A stretch of 64,000 nt of DNA. Origin: Terrabacter sp. Root181. Lineage in GTDB: Bacteria > Actinomycetota > Actinomycetes > Actinomycetales > Dermatophilaceae. The stretch spans positions 268,298-332,297 of the forward strand of contig NZ_LMHU01000009.1 in assembly GCF_001428505.1 (NCBI RefSeq), given 5' to 3'. The notes under the pieces were generated by a model that made no database searches, was not told the origin of the DNA, and saw only the letters and a list, made by a program, of their open reading frames with translations. The position numbers were made by a program, and so were the translations under genes. This document shows, in pieces, positions 38,480-46,364 of the stretch. The number at the start of each line of letters is the position of its first letter. The stretch's first letter is position 1.

Positions 38480-39363
38480 GCGCTGTCTGCCCCAACGGGC
38501 ACACGTCCGAGGCCGAGGACTACTGCGACACGTGCGGCTCGCCCATCGACGCGAGCGCCCAGCCGGCCTCGGGTGGCGGCGTCGCGGCGAGCGCGGGCGA
38601 CCCCGCCTCCGCCCCTGCAGCCGGTGCTCCGACGTCAGGCTCCTCCCTCGACCTCGACTCGCCGGCCGCGGCCGCCACGGCTCCTGAGACGGCGGACCCG
38701 GTCGCTCCGGCCGCCCTCGTGTGCCCCCACTGCCAGACCGAGAACCCCGACGGCGCGCTCTTCTGCGAGGCCTGCGGCTACGACTTCACGACCGGCGCGA
38801 TGCCACGCGACCCGGCGGCCGGACCCGGCGACCTCGCCGACACGGAGCCCGAGGGCGAAGCCGTCGGTCACGCGTCAGCCGGCCCCGCGGGTGCCGCGGG
38901 TGCCGCAGCCGCTGCGTCCGACGGTTCGACCGGCGAGTCCACCACGTCCTTCGAGTGGCTGGCCGAGGTCTGGGTCGACCCGGACTGGTACCAGACCCAG
39001 GAGGCCGAGGACCCCTGCCCGTCACCGGGGCTGCCGACGATCATGCCGCTGCGCCACCGCAGCGTCCTGCTCGGCCGCGTGTCGACGAGCAAGAACACCC
39101 ACCCCGAGATCGACCTCTCGTCCGACCCCGGAGTCAGCCGCCGCCATGCGCAGCTGACCACCGACGGGAGCCGCTGGTTCGTCGAGGACCTCGGCAGCTC
39201 CAACGGCACCTTCGTCGGGCCCGCGTCGGGGCCGCTCCCCCAGCGCGCGATCGCCGTCGGCCCCAAGACCGAGCTGGGCGACGACGACCGCCTCTACGTC
39301 GGCGCCTGGACGCGTGTCGTCGTGCGTCGAGCCACCCCCGACGAGGTCGAGGCCTACGCCTGA
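38476..39363 (+). CDS. FHA-domain protein with zinc ribbons, GarA-like
   Basis: 295 residues. Two zinc ribbons (Cys 5, 17, 20 region and Cys 83, 86, 97, 100), an Ala/Gly-rich linker, then a C-terminal FHA domain: LLGRVSTSKNTHPEIDLSSD, GVSRRHAQL and LGSSNGTFVG carry the phosphothreonine-binding Arg/Ser/Asn. At residues 154-159 lies ESTTSF, closely matching the ETTSVF phosphosite segment of mycobacterial GarA as I remember it. GarA phosphorylated by PknG folds onto its own FHA domain and releases its metabolic enzyme partners. The GTG start overlaps the VWA stop. It is the last gene of the cluster and the likely output protein. Confidence 0.88.
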   Translation: MSAVCPNGHTSEAEDYCDTCGSPIDASAQPASGGGVAASAGDPASAPAAGAPTSGSSLDLDSPAAAATAPETADPVAPAALVCPHCQTENPDGALFCEACGYDFTTGAMPRDPAAGPGDLADTEPEGEAVGHASAGPAGAAGAAAAASDGSTGESTTSFEWLAEVWVDPDWYQTQEAEDPCPSPGLPTIMPLRHRSVLLGRVSTSKNTHPEIDLSSDPGVSRRHAQLTTDGSRWFVEDLGSSNGTFVGPASGPLPQRAIAVGPKTELGDDDRLYVGAWTRVVVRRATPDEVEAYA

Positions 39364-39521
39364 CGGGACTGGGCCACCGTCCGTGGGACCGACAGGGCCA
39401 CTCCACAGGGGCGGTGACGGCATACGGCATCGGTGCCGGGCGGCGGAGGGCTGCGGACGCTACTTGAACGTCACATGAACTCTGGCGACTTTTCACCCCG
39501 CGGCGCCTAGGGTGGTGCGGT

Positions 39522-40085
39522 GTGAGCGACCGGCCCCTCCACTCCGCCGTCGACCTCCCGCAGATCATCGTCGTCACCGGCGTCATGGCCGCGGGCAAGT
39601 CGACCGTCTCCCAGCTCCTCGCGGAGCGCTTCTCGCGCGCGGTGCACCTGCGCGGCGACGAGTTCCGCCGTGTCGTCGTGCGCGGCCGCGTCGACATGTC
39701 GCCGCACGGTGACCCCGAGGCGGAGCGGCAGCTCGCCCTGCGGCACGCCATCGCGGCCCACTCCGCCAACGAGTACGCCGCGGCGGGCTTCACCGTGGTC
39801 GTCCAGGACCTCTTCGTCGGGACGACCCTTCGGCCCTTCCTCGACCAGCTGACCGCGCGACCGCTCAGCCTCGTGATGCTCGCGCCCGACGTGGGCACCG
39901 TCATGCAGCGCGAGTCCGAGCGGGTCAAGGTCGGCTACGGCGACCTCTGGTCGATCCGCGACTTCGACCACAAGGTGCGCACGGAGACGCCGCACATCGG
40001 CCTGTGGCTCGACAGCTCGCAGCAGACGCCGGACGAGACGGTCGAGGAGATCCTCGCCCGCCTCGCCGAGGCAAGGGTGGCCTAG
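39522..40085 (+). CDS. P-loop kinase-like ATP-binding protein
   Basis: 187 residues with an N-terminal Walker A VVTGVMAAGKSTVSQLL (about residues 17-33) and LRGDEFRRVVVRG, the layout of small-molecule kinases such as the chloramphenicol phosphotransferase and shikimate/gluconate-kinase groups. There is no second domain. The GTG at 39522 follows TAGGGT (39508-39513) by 8 nt, probably leaderless. The SoxR-like gene starts directly at its stop codon, so the two are likely co-transcribed. The substrate is not recognisable. Confidence 0.78.
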   Translation: MSDRPLHSAVDLPQIIVVTGVMAAGKSTVSQLLAERFSRAVHLRGDEFRRVVVRGRVDMSPHGDPEAERQLALRHAIAAHSANEYAAAGFTVVVQDLFVGTTLRPFLDQLTARPLSLVMLAPDVGTVMQRESERVKVGYGDLWSIRDFDHKVRTETPHIGLWLDSSQQTPDETVEEILARLAEARVA

Positions 40086-40517
40086 ATGTCGGGCCTGACG
40101 ATCGGACAGGTCGCCGAGCGCACCGGCGCGGCCACCTCCGCCCTGCGCTACTGGGAGGACCTCGGGCTCATCAGCTCGGTCCGCACGACCGGCAACCAGC
40201 GCCGCTACGAGCGGGCGACGATCCGCCGGGTGTCGTTCATCCGGGCGGCCCAGCGGGTGGGCCTGTCGCTCGACGAGATCGGGGCCGCACTCGCAACGCT
40301 CCCGGACGCGCGCACCCCCACCGCCACGGACTGGGCCCGGCTCTCGCGCGCGTGGCGCGGCCGGCTCGACGAGCAGATCCGCCGCATCGAGAAGCTGCGC
40401 GACCAGCTCGACTCCTGCATCGGCTGCGGGTGCCTCAGCCTGCGCACGTGCGCGCTCAACAACCCGTCCGACGTGCTGGCCGAGCACGGGCCCGGGGCCG
40501 TCCTCCTCGAGCCCTGA
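40086..40517 (+). CDS. soxR: SoxR-like redox-sensing MerR regulator
   Basis: 143 residues: MerR helix-turn-helix (LTIGQVAERTGAATSALRYW), dimerisation helix (LDEQIRRIEKLRDQLDSC) and the SoxR [2Fe-2S] ligand motif CIGCGCLSLRTC (four cysteines). SoxR proteins respond to redox-cycling compounds; in actinobacteria they usually control quinone-modifying enzymes or pumps. The ATG directly follows the stop of the kinase-like gene. No SoxR-type 19-bp-spacer promoter was noticed close by. The length fits the family. Confidence 0.92.
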   Translation: MSGLTIGQVAERTGAATSALRYWEDLGLISSVRTTGNQRRYERATIRRVSFIRAAQRVGLSLDEIGAALATLPDARTPTATDWARLSRAWRGRLDEQIRRIEKLRDQLDSCIGCGCLSLRTCALNNPSDVLAEHGPGAVLLEP

Positions 40518-40626
40518 GCGCGCCGCCGCCGGGCCCGAGGGCGTATGCCGTCCGGTCGGCTCCGTGGACGCGTCCTCTTCCACGCGGGTTGCCGTTCGCC
40601 CCTCCATCGCTGCTCCGCCGGCGCTC

Positions 40627-40658
40627 GGGTTAGCCCGTTGTTACTGGGAGTTGGGATC
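40627..40658 (+). promoter_or_regulatory. SARP-type operator and promoter of the amidase gene
   Basis: Heptamers GTTAGCC (40627-40633) and GTTACTG (40638-40644) are separated by 4 nt, an 11-bp repeat period. GATCGT (40653-40658), 8 nt after the second heptamer, is the weakest of the four -10 candidates. SARP regulators characteristically bind such repeats. The start codon is 48 nt further on. An ACCGGAC-C-GTCCGGT palindrome (40668-40682) lies in the leader. Confidence 0.65.
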
Positions 40659-40706
40659 GTCGGCTCGTGACCGGACCGTCCGGTCCGAACCCGAACGGAG
40701 ACCTGC

Positions 40707-41381
40707 ATGCGCGCGCTGCCGCTCGGCGGGTCCGAGGCCGCCGCGGACGACTCTGCCGGCGCCGGAACCGCCACCTCATCACCCGAGCCGGGAGCCCTCG
40801 CGAGCCAGGGAGAGCCGCTGCCCCTGACCTGGCTGGCCGACGCGCTGCGGGACGCCGGGCTCGTCGTCCACGAGACCTCTGGATGGACGACGCGCCTGGG
40901 GCCCGGCGTGTTCGAGCCCGGCGGGGTGCTGCTCCACCACACCGCCGTCCTCGCGACGCCGTCCGACCCCCACCCGTCGCTCGACCTGGTGGTCGCCGGG
41001 GACACCGATCGCCCCGGCCCCCTCTGCCACGTCCTCGTGGACCGCAACGGGGAGTGCTGGGTCGTCGCCGCGGGGCGCGCGAGCCATGCCGGCCGGGCCG
41101 ACACGAGTGGCCCGATGCCCGAGGGGGACGGCGATGCCGTCTACGTCGGCATCGAGGTCGAGTACGCCGCGACGACCCAGGACCCCACGCAGTACGCGAC
41201 GAGCGTGCAGAAGTCGACCGCGATCGTGGCCGCCGCGACGATCGTCGCTCGCCTCGGTCGCGACCAGCGCCACGTGCGCGCGCACCGGGAGACGAGCCCG
41301 GCGGCCGCCATCGACCCCTACAACTGGGACATGGTCTCGATCCGGGACTCGGTGCGCCAGGCCCTCGAGCGGACCGGCTGA
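40707..41381 (+). CDS. N-acetylmuramoyl-L-alanine amidase (Amidase_2/PGRP fold)
   Basis: 224 residues. The zinc-amidase core has LLHHTAVLATP (first ligand), HVLVDRNGECWVVAAGRASH-type strand (CHVLVDRNGECWVVAAGRAS), VGIEVEYAATTQDPTQYAT and VRAHRETSPAAAIDP (third ligand). These cleave the bond between muramic acid and the peptide stem. I see no signal peptide: the first 35 residues are Ala/Ser/Pro-rich and hydrophilic. It is convergent with an NlpC/P60-like gene behind a 20-bp hairpin, and it shares an operator type with the other lytic genes. Confidence 0.85.
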   Translation: MRALPLGGSEAAADDSAGAGTATSSPEPGALASQGEPLPLTWLADALRDAGLVVHETSGWTTRLGPGVFEPGGVLLHHTAVLATPSDPHPSLDLVVAGDTDRPGPLCHVLVDRNGECWVVAAGRASHAGRADTSGPMPEGDGDAVYVGIEVEYAATTQDPTQYATSVQKSTAIVAAATIVARLGRDQRHVRAHRETSPAAAIDPYNWDMVSIRDSVRQALERTG

Positions 41382-41418
41382 GAGCCCGGGCCGGCGCATT
41401 CGCTCGACCGCCGGCCGC

Positions 41419-41468
41419 CCCACGACACGGCGCCTGCCCCCACGAGGAGGCAGGCGCCGTGTCGTGGG
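41419..41468. terminator. 20-bp perfect hairpin, bidirectional terminator
   Basis: 41419-41438 pairs with 41449-41468 without mismatch (outer CCCACGACAC / GTGTCGTGGG, inner GCGCCTGCC / GGCAGGCGC) around a 10-nt loop. It lies between two convergent cell-wall hydrolase genes. Confidence 0.9.
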
Positions 41469-41481
41469 CCGAGAACCGGAG

Positions 41482-42012
41482 TCAGTCGCGGATGTTGTTC
41501 GCGCGACGGGCGAGGTAGCCGGAGTAGCTGCTGAGGTTGGCGATCCGGTGGTTCATGTCGTCGGTGGGGTTGGACTCCTCGTAGAGCCAGAACTGCGTGT
41601 GGTCGGCGTTGGCCCACTTCTGGAAGAGGACGGTGTGGTTGCCGGGGTCGACGAGGAAGTCGCCGGCCTTGAGGTTGGCGCGCGAGATGCCGAAGCTGTA
41701 GGTGGAGGTGGCCAGTGCCGACGTGTTCGGCGCGCTGAGGCCGGTGGGTCCGAGCTTGAGGGCCATCGACACGAAGCCCGAGCAGTCGCGTCGCCACGAG
41801 TAGACGCCGTCGGGCCCCGTCGCGGTGCCGCTCTGGCTGTACTGGATGTTGCGGTCCATCCAGTTCTGCGCCCTGTCGATGACGTCGGCCCTGCTGATGG
41901 GGTCGTTGGGGGCCGCACTGGCGGGGGCGGCGGGTGCGGCGGTGACCGCAACGGCGATCATCGTGGTGGCGAGGGCCGAACGGATCATGGTGCGGCGGGA
42001 CATCGTCGACAT
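41482..42012 (-). CDS. Secreted NlpC/P60-like cysteine peptidase or amidase
   Basis: 176 residues. A signal peptide with two arginines (SRRTMIRSALATTMIAVAVT, cleavage near PASA) leaves a mature domain of about 140 residues. The catalytic cysteine is in WRRDCSGFVSMALKLG, and the GDFLVDPGNHTVLFQKW strand supplies the histidine, as in NlpC/P60 peptidoglycan peptidases. The catalytic order fits, but the family variant is not certain. The ATG at 42012 follows AAGGAG. A SARP-type operator lies 94 nt or more upstream. The RR could allow Tat export, although the motif is incomplete. Confidence 0.8.
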   Translation of the reverse strand: MSTMSRRTMIRSALATTMIAVAVTAAPAAPASAAPNDPISRADVIDRAQNWMDRNIQYSQSGTATGPDGVYSWRRDCSGFVSMALKLGPTGLSAPNTSALATSTYSFGISRANLKAGDFLVDPGNHTVLFQKWANADHTQFWLYEESNPTDDMNHRIANLSSYSGYLARRANNIRD

Positions 42013-42105
42013 GGTTTCAACTCCTTATCGGGGGCCGTCGCGAGCCTTCTCACGATTCGGCGCCTGGTGTTGTGGTGGTTTCACCTGGTGTTTCTGGCGA
42101 TGCCG

Positions 42106-42137
42106 AACCTGCCATCACGGACCAACAATTCGCTAAC
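42106..42137 (-). promoter_or_regulatory. SARP-type operator and promoter of the NlpC/P60-like gene
   Basis: Reading the minus strand: GTTAGCG (42137-42131), AATT, GTTGGTC (42126-42120), 8 nt, then CAGGTT (42111-42106) as -10. Spacer and distance match the other three sites. The 285-bp region before the gene also holds one CGGCATACG motif (42240-42248) and no gene I can support. Confidence 0.7.
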
Positions 42138-42297
42138 ACGTGGAAATGCCGCGGAGAATGGTTCGCTGTCGGCAGGTCGGGGCCTTACGGAAATGGGCGT
42201 ACGCCACCGGGTGGACTCGTGGTGCACGAGTCCACCCAGCGGCATACGCCGTCGAACGCGTCCCCCCGCGGAACCCCTGGGCCCGCGGGAGCACGGT

Positions 42298-42843
42298 TCA
42301 GCAGTTGGTGCGCGTGAAGTAGTCGGTCGTGTAGTAGGACACCCACGTGCTGGTGCCGAACTTGATGCTCACCGGGCTGCCGTCGGCGCGCTGCTCGTAG
42401 TGCAGGTGGGACGTGGCCTGGCCACCGGACTTGCCGACGGTGCCGATCGTCGTGGTGTCCGCGACGTTCTGTCCGACGCTGACGTTGATCGAGTTGAGGT
42501 GGGCGTAGAGCGTGCTCCAGCCGTTCCCGTGGTCGACGATGATGCGGTTGCCGTAGCCGCTGCCCACGTTGCCGGCGGCGGAGACCCGGCCGCCGGCGCT
42601 CGCCTTGACGGCCTTGCCGAGGTCGAAGTCGCCCGACCCCTGGTTGAAGTCGATGGCGCGGTCCGGGTTGTGACCCTGCCAGGTCTGGCCCCGCCACTCC
42701 TGCTGGCACGTGAAGGGCACCTTGAGCAGCGGGCGGGTGCCGGCCGCGTCGGCGTTGACGGCGTTCACGGCCGTGCCCGCACCCACGGCGGCGAGCGTGG
42801 CGACGGCGGCGACGGTGCGCTTCATCCGCATGGAGATGTTCAT
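42298..42843 (-). CDS. Secreted M23 (LytM-type) metallopeptidase
   Basis: 181 residues. Signal peptide MKRTVAAVATLAAVGAGTA to about NADA. The mature domain has the LytM zinc site: first His/Asp in NPDRAIDFNQGSGD, HGNGWSTLYAHLNSI and the HxH motif SHLHYEQRADG. Such enzymes cut peptide cross-links of the cell wall. The mature protein has two cysteines, one in FTCQQEWRG and one as the final residue, which could form a disulfide. The ATG at 42843 follows GAAGGAG; upstream in-frame codons run through the promoter and are not used. A SARP-type operator lies about 150 nt upstream. Confidence 0.88.
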   Translation of the reverse strand: MNISMRMKRTVAAVATLAAVGAGTAVNAVNADAAGTRPLLKVPFTCQQEWRGQTWQGHNPDRAIDFNQGSGDFDLGKAVKASAGGRVSAAGNVGSGYGNRIIVDHGNGWSTLYAHLNSINVSVGQNVADTTTIGTVGKSGGQATSHLHYEQRADGSPVSIKFGTSTWVSYYTTDYFTRTNC

Positions 42844-42991
42844 GAGACTGACTCCTTCGTTTCCTGACGGTTCCCGGTGGCTGGTTCCGCGATCTCTCGT
42901 CCGTCGGACGGGAAGTGCGAAAGGCGTGATGCGACCGCGTCGCCTCACCGCCGGACGCGTTTCGGGGATGACCGCGCCCTGGCTTGTGTCG

Positions 42992-43023
42992 AATGTCCAC
43001 CGCGCCGCTAACAATTCGTTAAC
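42992..43023 (-). promoter_or_regulatory. SARP-type operator and promoter of the M23 peptidase gene
   Basis: Minus strand: GTTAACG (43023-43017), AATT, GTTAGCG (43012-43006), 8 nt, then GACATT (42997-42992). A further GTTAGGG lies just upstream. The 326-bp region 42844-43169 between this gene and the divergent SARP gene holds no gene; it contains this site, a long leader and, at 43158-43163, TTCAAT, 6 nt before the SARP GTG. Confidence 0.75.
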
Positions 43024-43169
43024 CCCTAACGGCGCGCGCCATTCTCCGGTGAAAGGGCGCCCTTCCCGGGGGCCGCCGACGCCCTGCCACGTCGCGGACG
43101 ACGTCCCCATCCGGCGCAGGGCCGAGGTCGTGCCGCGCGGTCACGTCCGGGGTCGGGTTCAATGTCCCT

Positions 43170-46100
43170 GTGCAGTTCCGGGTGCTGGGGCCGGTGGAGG
43201 CTCTCGACGACGACGGCGCCCCCATTCCGCTGGGCGGTGGCCGCGAGCGTCTCGTCCTCGCCCTCCTCCTCGTCGGCGCCGATCGACTCGTGCCCACGGA
43301 GCAGCTCATCGACTCGCTGTGGAACGAGCCACCACCGACGGCGCGGCAGCAGCTGCAGAACCTCATCGCGCGTCTGCGGCGGCGCCTGGTCGCCCACGAC
43401 CCGGGCCTCGTCACGACCCGGCCGTTCGGCTACGAGCTGCGCATGACCCGGCACTCTCTCGACCTCGCCGAGTTCCGCAGCCTCTGCACCCAGGCTCGGG
43501 CCCAGCGCGCCGCCGGTGACGACGACACCGCCCGCACGGCCTCCCGTGCCGTCGACCTCTGGCGGGGAGCCCCGCTCAGCGACGCGGTCCCGGCCAGCTC
43601 CGACGCCGGCACCGAGGCCCTGATCCAGAGCCTCGCGGAGGAACGGATCGCCGCCGTGGAGCTGCTGCTCGAGTCGCTCGCCACCGGCGGACAGCACGAG
43701 GCGGTCCTGAGGGCGGCCTCCGAGCACCTGACGGCCGACCCGTGGAACGAGCGGCTGCATGAGCACCGCATCCGCGCGCTCGCGGCGACCGGGCGCCGGC
43801 AGGAGGCCAGCGACGCCTACCGCCAGGTCCGCCGCCAGTTCCTCGACGAGCTCGGGGTCGAACCCGGCCGGGGGCTGCGCGAGCTCAACACGCGGATCCT
43901 CGACGGTTCGGCGCTGGCGTCCGCCCGGCCGCAGCCACGCATCGTGCCCCGCGAGCTGCCCGCGATGACGTGGACCCTCGTGGGACGCGACGCGATCCTG
44001 GGCTCGGTCATGTCCCAGCTCACGCGGCGTCGCGCGGAGATCCCGTCATCGGGGCCCCCGTCCATCGTCGTCCTCGCCGGGGTCGGTGGGGTGGGCAAGA
44101 CGGCGCTCGCCGTCGCGGCCGCCCACCAGCTCGCCGATGCGTTCCCCGACGGCACCCTGCATGCGGCGCTGGGCGCAGGACCGTCCGGGGCCGCGGACGG
44201 CCACGAGGTCGTCGGCCGGTTCCTGCGCGCCCTCGGCGTCGAGCACGCGGCCATCCCGGCCGACCCCGACGAGCGGGTCGCGCTCTACCGCAGCACGGTC
44301 GACCGCAAGCGCGTCCTCGTCGTGCTCGACGACACCTCGGGCGAGGCCCAGGTGCGCCGGCTGCTCCCGACCTCGCCCGGGTCGGCCGCCCTCGTGACCT
44401 CCCGGAGCAAGCTCGCCGGGCTGCCCGGGGTGCACCGGCACACCATCCCCCCACTGCTGGCGGAGGACGCGACCTCGATGCTCGCGGGGCTGTCCGGGAC
44501 GCCGGAGGGCGACGACCGCGGGGTCCTGGAGCAGATCGGCACGCTCTGTGGGCACCTGCCCCTGGCACTGTGCGTCGCAGCCGCCAAGCTCGCGACGGAC
44601 GAGCACCTCCGGCTGGAGGATCTCCGGGACCGCCTCAGCGACGAGCACGCCCGCCTCGACGAGCTGTCGGTCGGCGACATCGACGTCAGGGCCAGCATCA
44701 CGACCTCCGTCACCGACCTGTCACCCGCCGCCGGCATCCTCTTCCGCCGCCTCGCTGTCGCTCCTTCGGGCGACTGGCCCGGGTGGGTCGCATCGCTCCT
44801 GCTCGATCCGCCAGCACAGCCGTCCGGTGCGCAGCGCGAGGGCGCGCAGGGCGAGGGCGCGCAGGGCGAGGGCGCCCAATGCGAGGGCGCGCAGGGCGAC
44901 GGCCCCCGGGGACGCGGGCTCCGCGTGAGCAGAGCAACCCGCGCCCTCGACGAGCTCATCGACTGCCACCTCGTCGAGCCGACCGGGCGCGACACCGCTG
45001 GGCAGCCCCGGTTTCGCGTGCACAGCCTCGTCGCGGAGCTCGCAGGCGAGGCGCTGGGCGAAGCCGAGCCGTCGCCGAACGTCGACGAGCTCGCTGCCGT
45101 CCTGGCGTGGCAGTGGCTCGCCCTCGCGGACGTGGCCGACGCCCGGCTCGACCCCGGGGACGCCCGGGTGGACGACGGGACGACGGGTCCGTCCGCAGAC
45201 GCCGCGGCCCGCGCCGCCTCGGAGTCCCCGGCCGACTGGTTCGAGTCCGAGCGGCTCAACCTCGTCGGCGCCGTCCACGCGGCAGTGGCCCGCGACGACC
45301 GCGAGCTCGCCGCACGCATCGCCCTGTCCATCCGTACCTTCCTCACGATCCGGGCCTACGACGACGAGCGCGAACGCGTCCTGCGCATCGCCCTCGACGA
45401 CTACCCCGACGAGGCCGACCAGCGTCTGGCGGCACAGCTCCTCGCTGCCCTGTTCGGCGTCCTGGCCCAGGAGCACCGTCACGACGAGCTGACCGACGTG
45501 GCGACCCGCTTCCTCGCCGCGGCCCGACGTGTCGGCGACGGGCCACTCGAGCAGCGGGCGCTCTCACAGCTCGGATGGGCAGCCATGACGCAGCGGGACT
45601 TCGCCGCCTCGCTCCGCTGGTACGAGCAGGCGGCCGAGCTGGCGACCACCCGTCACGACCTGACGGCCCGCACCACGGCGGACGCCCATCGGGGAGTGCT
45701 CCTGCGCAACATGGGACGGCCCACCGAAGGCGACCCGCTCCTCGCCGCGATGGTCACCGAGTCGCGTCGGCACGGCTCCCGCCGTTCGACGTGCATCTGG
45801 CTCGTCACCCGCGCCGAGGGGCTCATCGACCTCGACCTCTTCGACGAGGCCGAGTCCCTGCTCGACGAGGCCCTCGAGCTCGCCCACGAGGTGCGCGACG
45901 ACCTCGGCGAGGCGCACTGCCACCTCGCACGCGCCCGGGCTCACCTCGGGCGTGGCGCGCTCACCGGCGCCATGGCCGACTACGACGCCGCGCGACCACG
46001 ACTCGACGCGCAGTCCCGGTCGGGTGAGGACCTCGACCTCCTGCGGCTGCGCATCGACCTCGACACGGCGGCCCAACGCTGGGGCGACGCCCACCCGCGC

Positions 46101-46364
46101 GTGACGCGGCTCGTCGCCGCTCGGCGGGCGTCCGGCGACGAGCTGGAGCTGGCGCGTGACCTGGCCCGCCAGGCCACGTGCGAGGAGCACCTGCCCTACG
46201 CCGCCCCCACCACCGCCTCGACCGACGACTCCGGCGAGCCACCGCCCGGTGCCGTCCGCGCGGCCGCGTCCGAGTACCGGGCGATCCTCGGGCGGCTCGA
46301 CCTGCCTCGGGACGCCCTGCGCCTCCCGGCACACCTTCGGCAGCGACCGGCTAACGGTTGTTAG
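43170..46364 (+). CDS. AfsR/SARP-family transcriptional activator with NB-ARC and TPR domains
   Basis: 1064 residues. N-terminal OmpR-type winged helix (FRVLGPVEALDDDGAPIPLG, RQQLQNLIARLRRRL), a bacterial transcriptional activation domain (DLAEFRSLCTQARAQRAAGD to DELGVEPGRGLRELNTRIL), an NB-ARC ATPase (VVLAGVGGVGKTALAVAA and VLVVLDDTSGEAQ; about 290-540) and a C-terminal TPR-like region (about 700-1000). This is the AfsR layout; such proteins activate promoters carrying 11-bp-spaced heptamer repeats. The GTG at 43170 is 6 nt after TTCAAT, so leaderless. A 15-bp tandem repeat inserts EGAQG units after the ATPase. Four matching operators surround the gene. Confidence 0.92.
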   Translation: MQFRVLGPVEALDDDGAPIPLGGGRERLVLALLLVGADRLVPTEQLIDSLWNEPPPTARQQLQNLIARLRRRLVAHDPGLVTTRPFGYELRMTRHSLDLAEFRSLCTQARAQRAAGDDDTARTASRAVDLWRGAPLSDAVPASSDAGTEALIQSLAEERIAAVELLLESLATGGQHEAVLRAASEHLTADPWNERLHEHRIRALAATGRRQEASDAYRQVRRQFLDELGVEPGRGLRELNTRILDGSALASARPQPRIVPRELPAMTWTLVGRDAILGSVMSQLTRRRAEIPSSGPPSIVVLAGVGGVGKTALAVAAAHQLADAFPDGTLHAALGAGPSGAADGHEVVGRFLRALGVEHAAIPADPDERVALYRSTVDRKRVLVVLDDTSGEAQVRRLLPTSPGSAALVTSRSKLAGLPGVHRHTIPPLLAEDATSMLAGLSGTPEGDDRGVLEQIGTLCGHLPLALCVAAAKLATDEHLRLEDLRDRLSDEHARLDELSVGDIDVRASITTSVTDLSPAAGILFRRLAVAPSGDWPGWVASLLLDPPAQPSGAQREGAQGEGAQGEGAQCEGAQGDGPRGRGLRVSRATRALDELIDCHLVEPTGRDTAGQPRFRVHSLVAELAGEALGEAEPSPNVDELAAVLAWQWLALADVADARLDPGDARVDDGTTGPSADAAARAASESPADWFESERLNLVGAVHAAVARDDRELAARIALSIRTFLTIRAYDDERERVLRIALDDYPDEADQRLAAQLLAALFGVLAQEHRHDELTDVATRFLAAARRVGDGPLEQRALSQLGWAAMTQRDFAASLRWYEQAAELATTRHDLTARTTADAHRGVLLRNMGRPTEGDPLLAAMVTESRRHGSRRSTCIWLVTRAEGLIDLDLFDEAESLLDEALELAHEVRDDLGEAHCHLARARAHLGRGALTGAMADYDAARPRLDAQSRSGEDLDLLRLRIDLDTAAQRWGDAHPRVTRLVAARRASGDELELARDLARQATCEEHLPYAAPTTASTDDSGEPPPGAVRAAASEYRAILGRLDLPRDALRLPAHLRQRPANGC
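44826..44900 (+). repeat. 15-bp tandem repeat inside the SARP gene
   Basis: Five copies of a 15-bp unit (GGCGCGCAGGGCGAG with variants) encode G-A-Q-G/R/C-E repeats between the NB-ARC and helical domains. Period and reading frame agree, so copy-number changes would keep the frame. Probably a flexible linker. Confidence 0.85.

Noticed and set aside
40707-42843. Prophage lysis module
   Set aside because: Three wall hydrolases lie close together, but there is no holin, integrase or phage structural gene, two of them have their own signal peptides, and they share SARP-type promoters.
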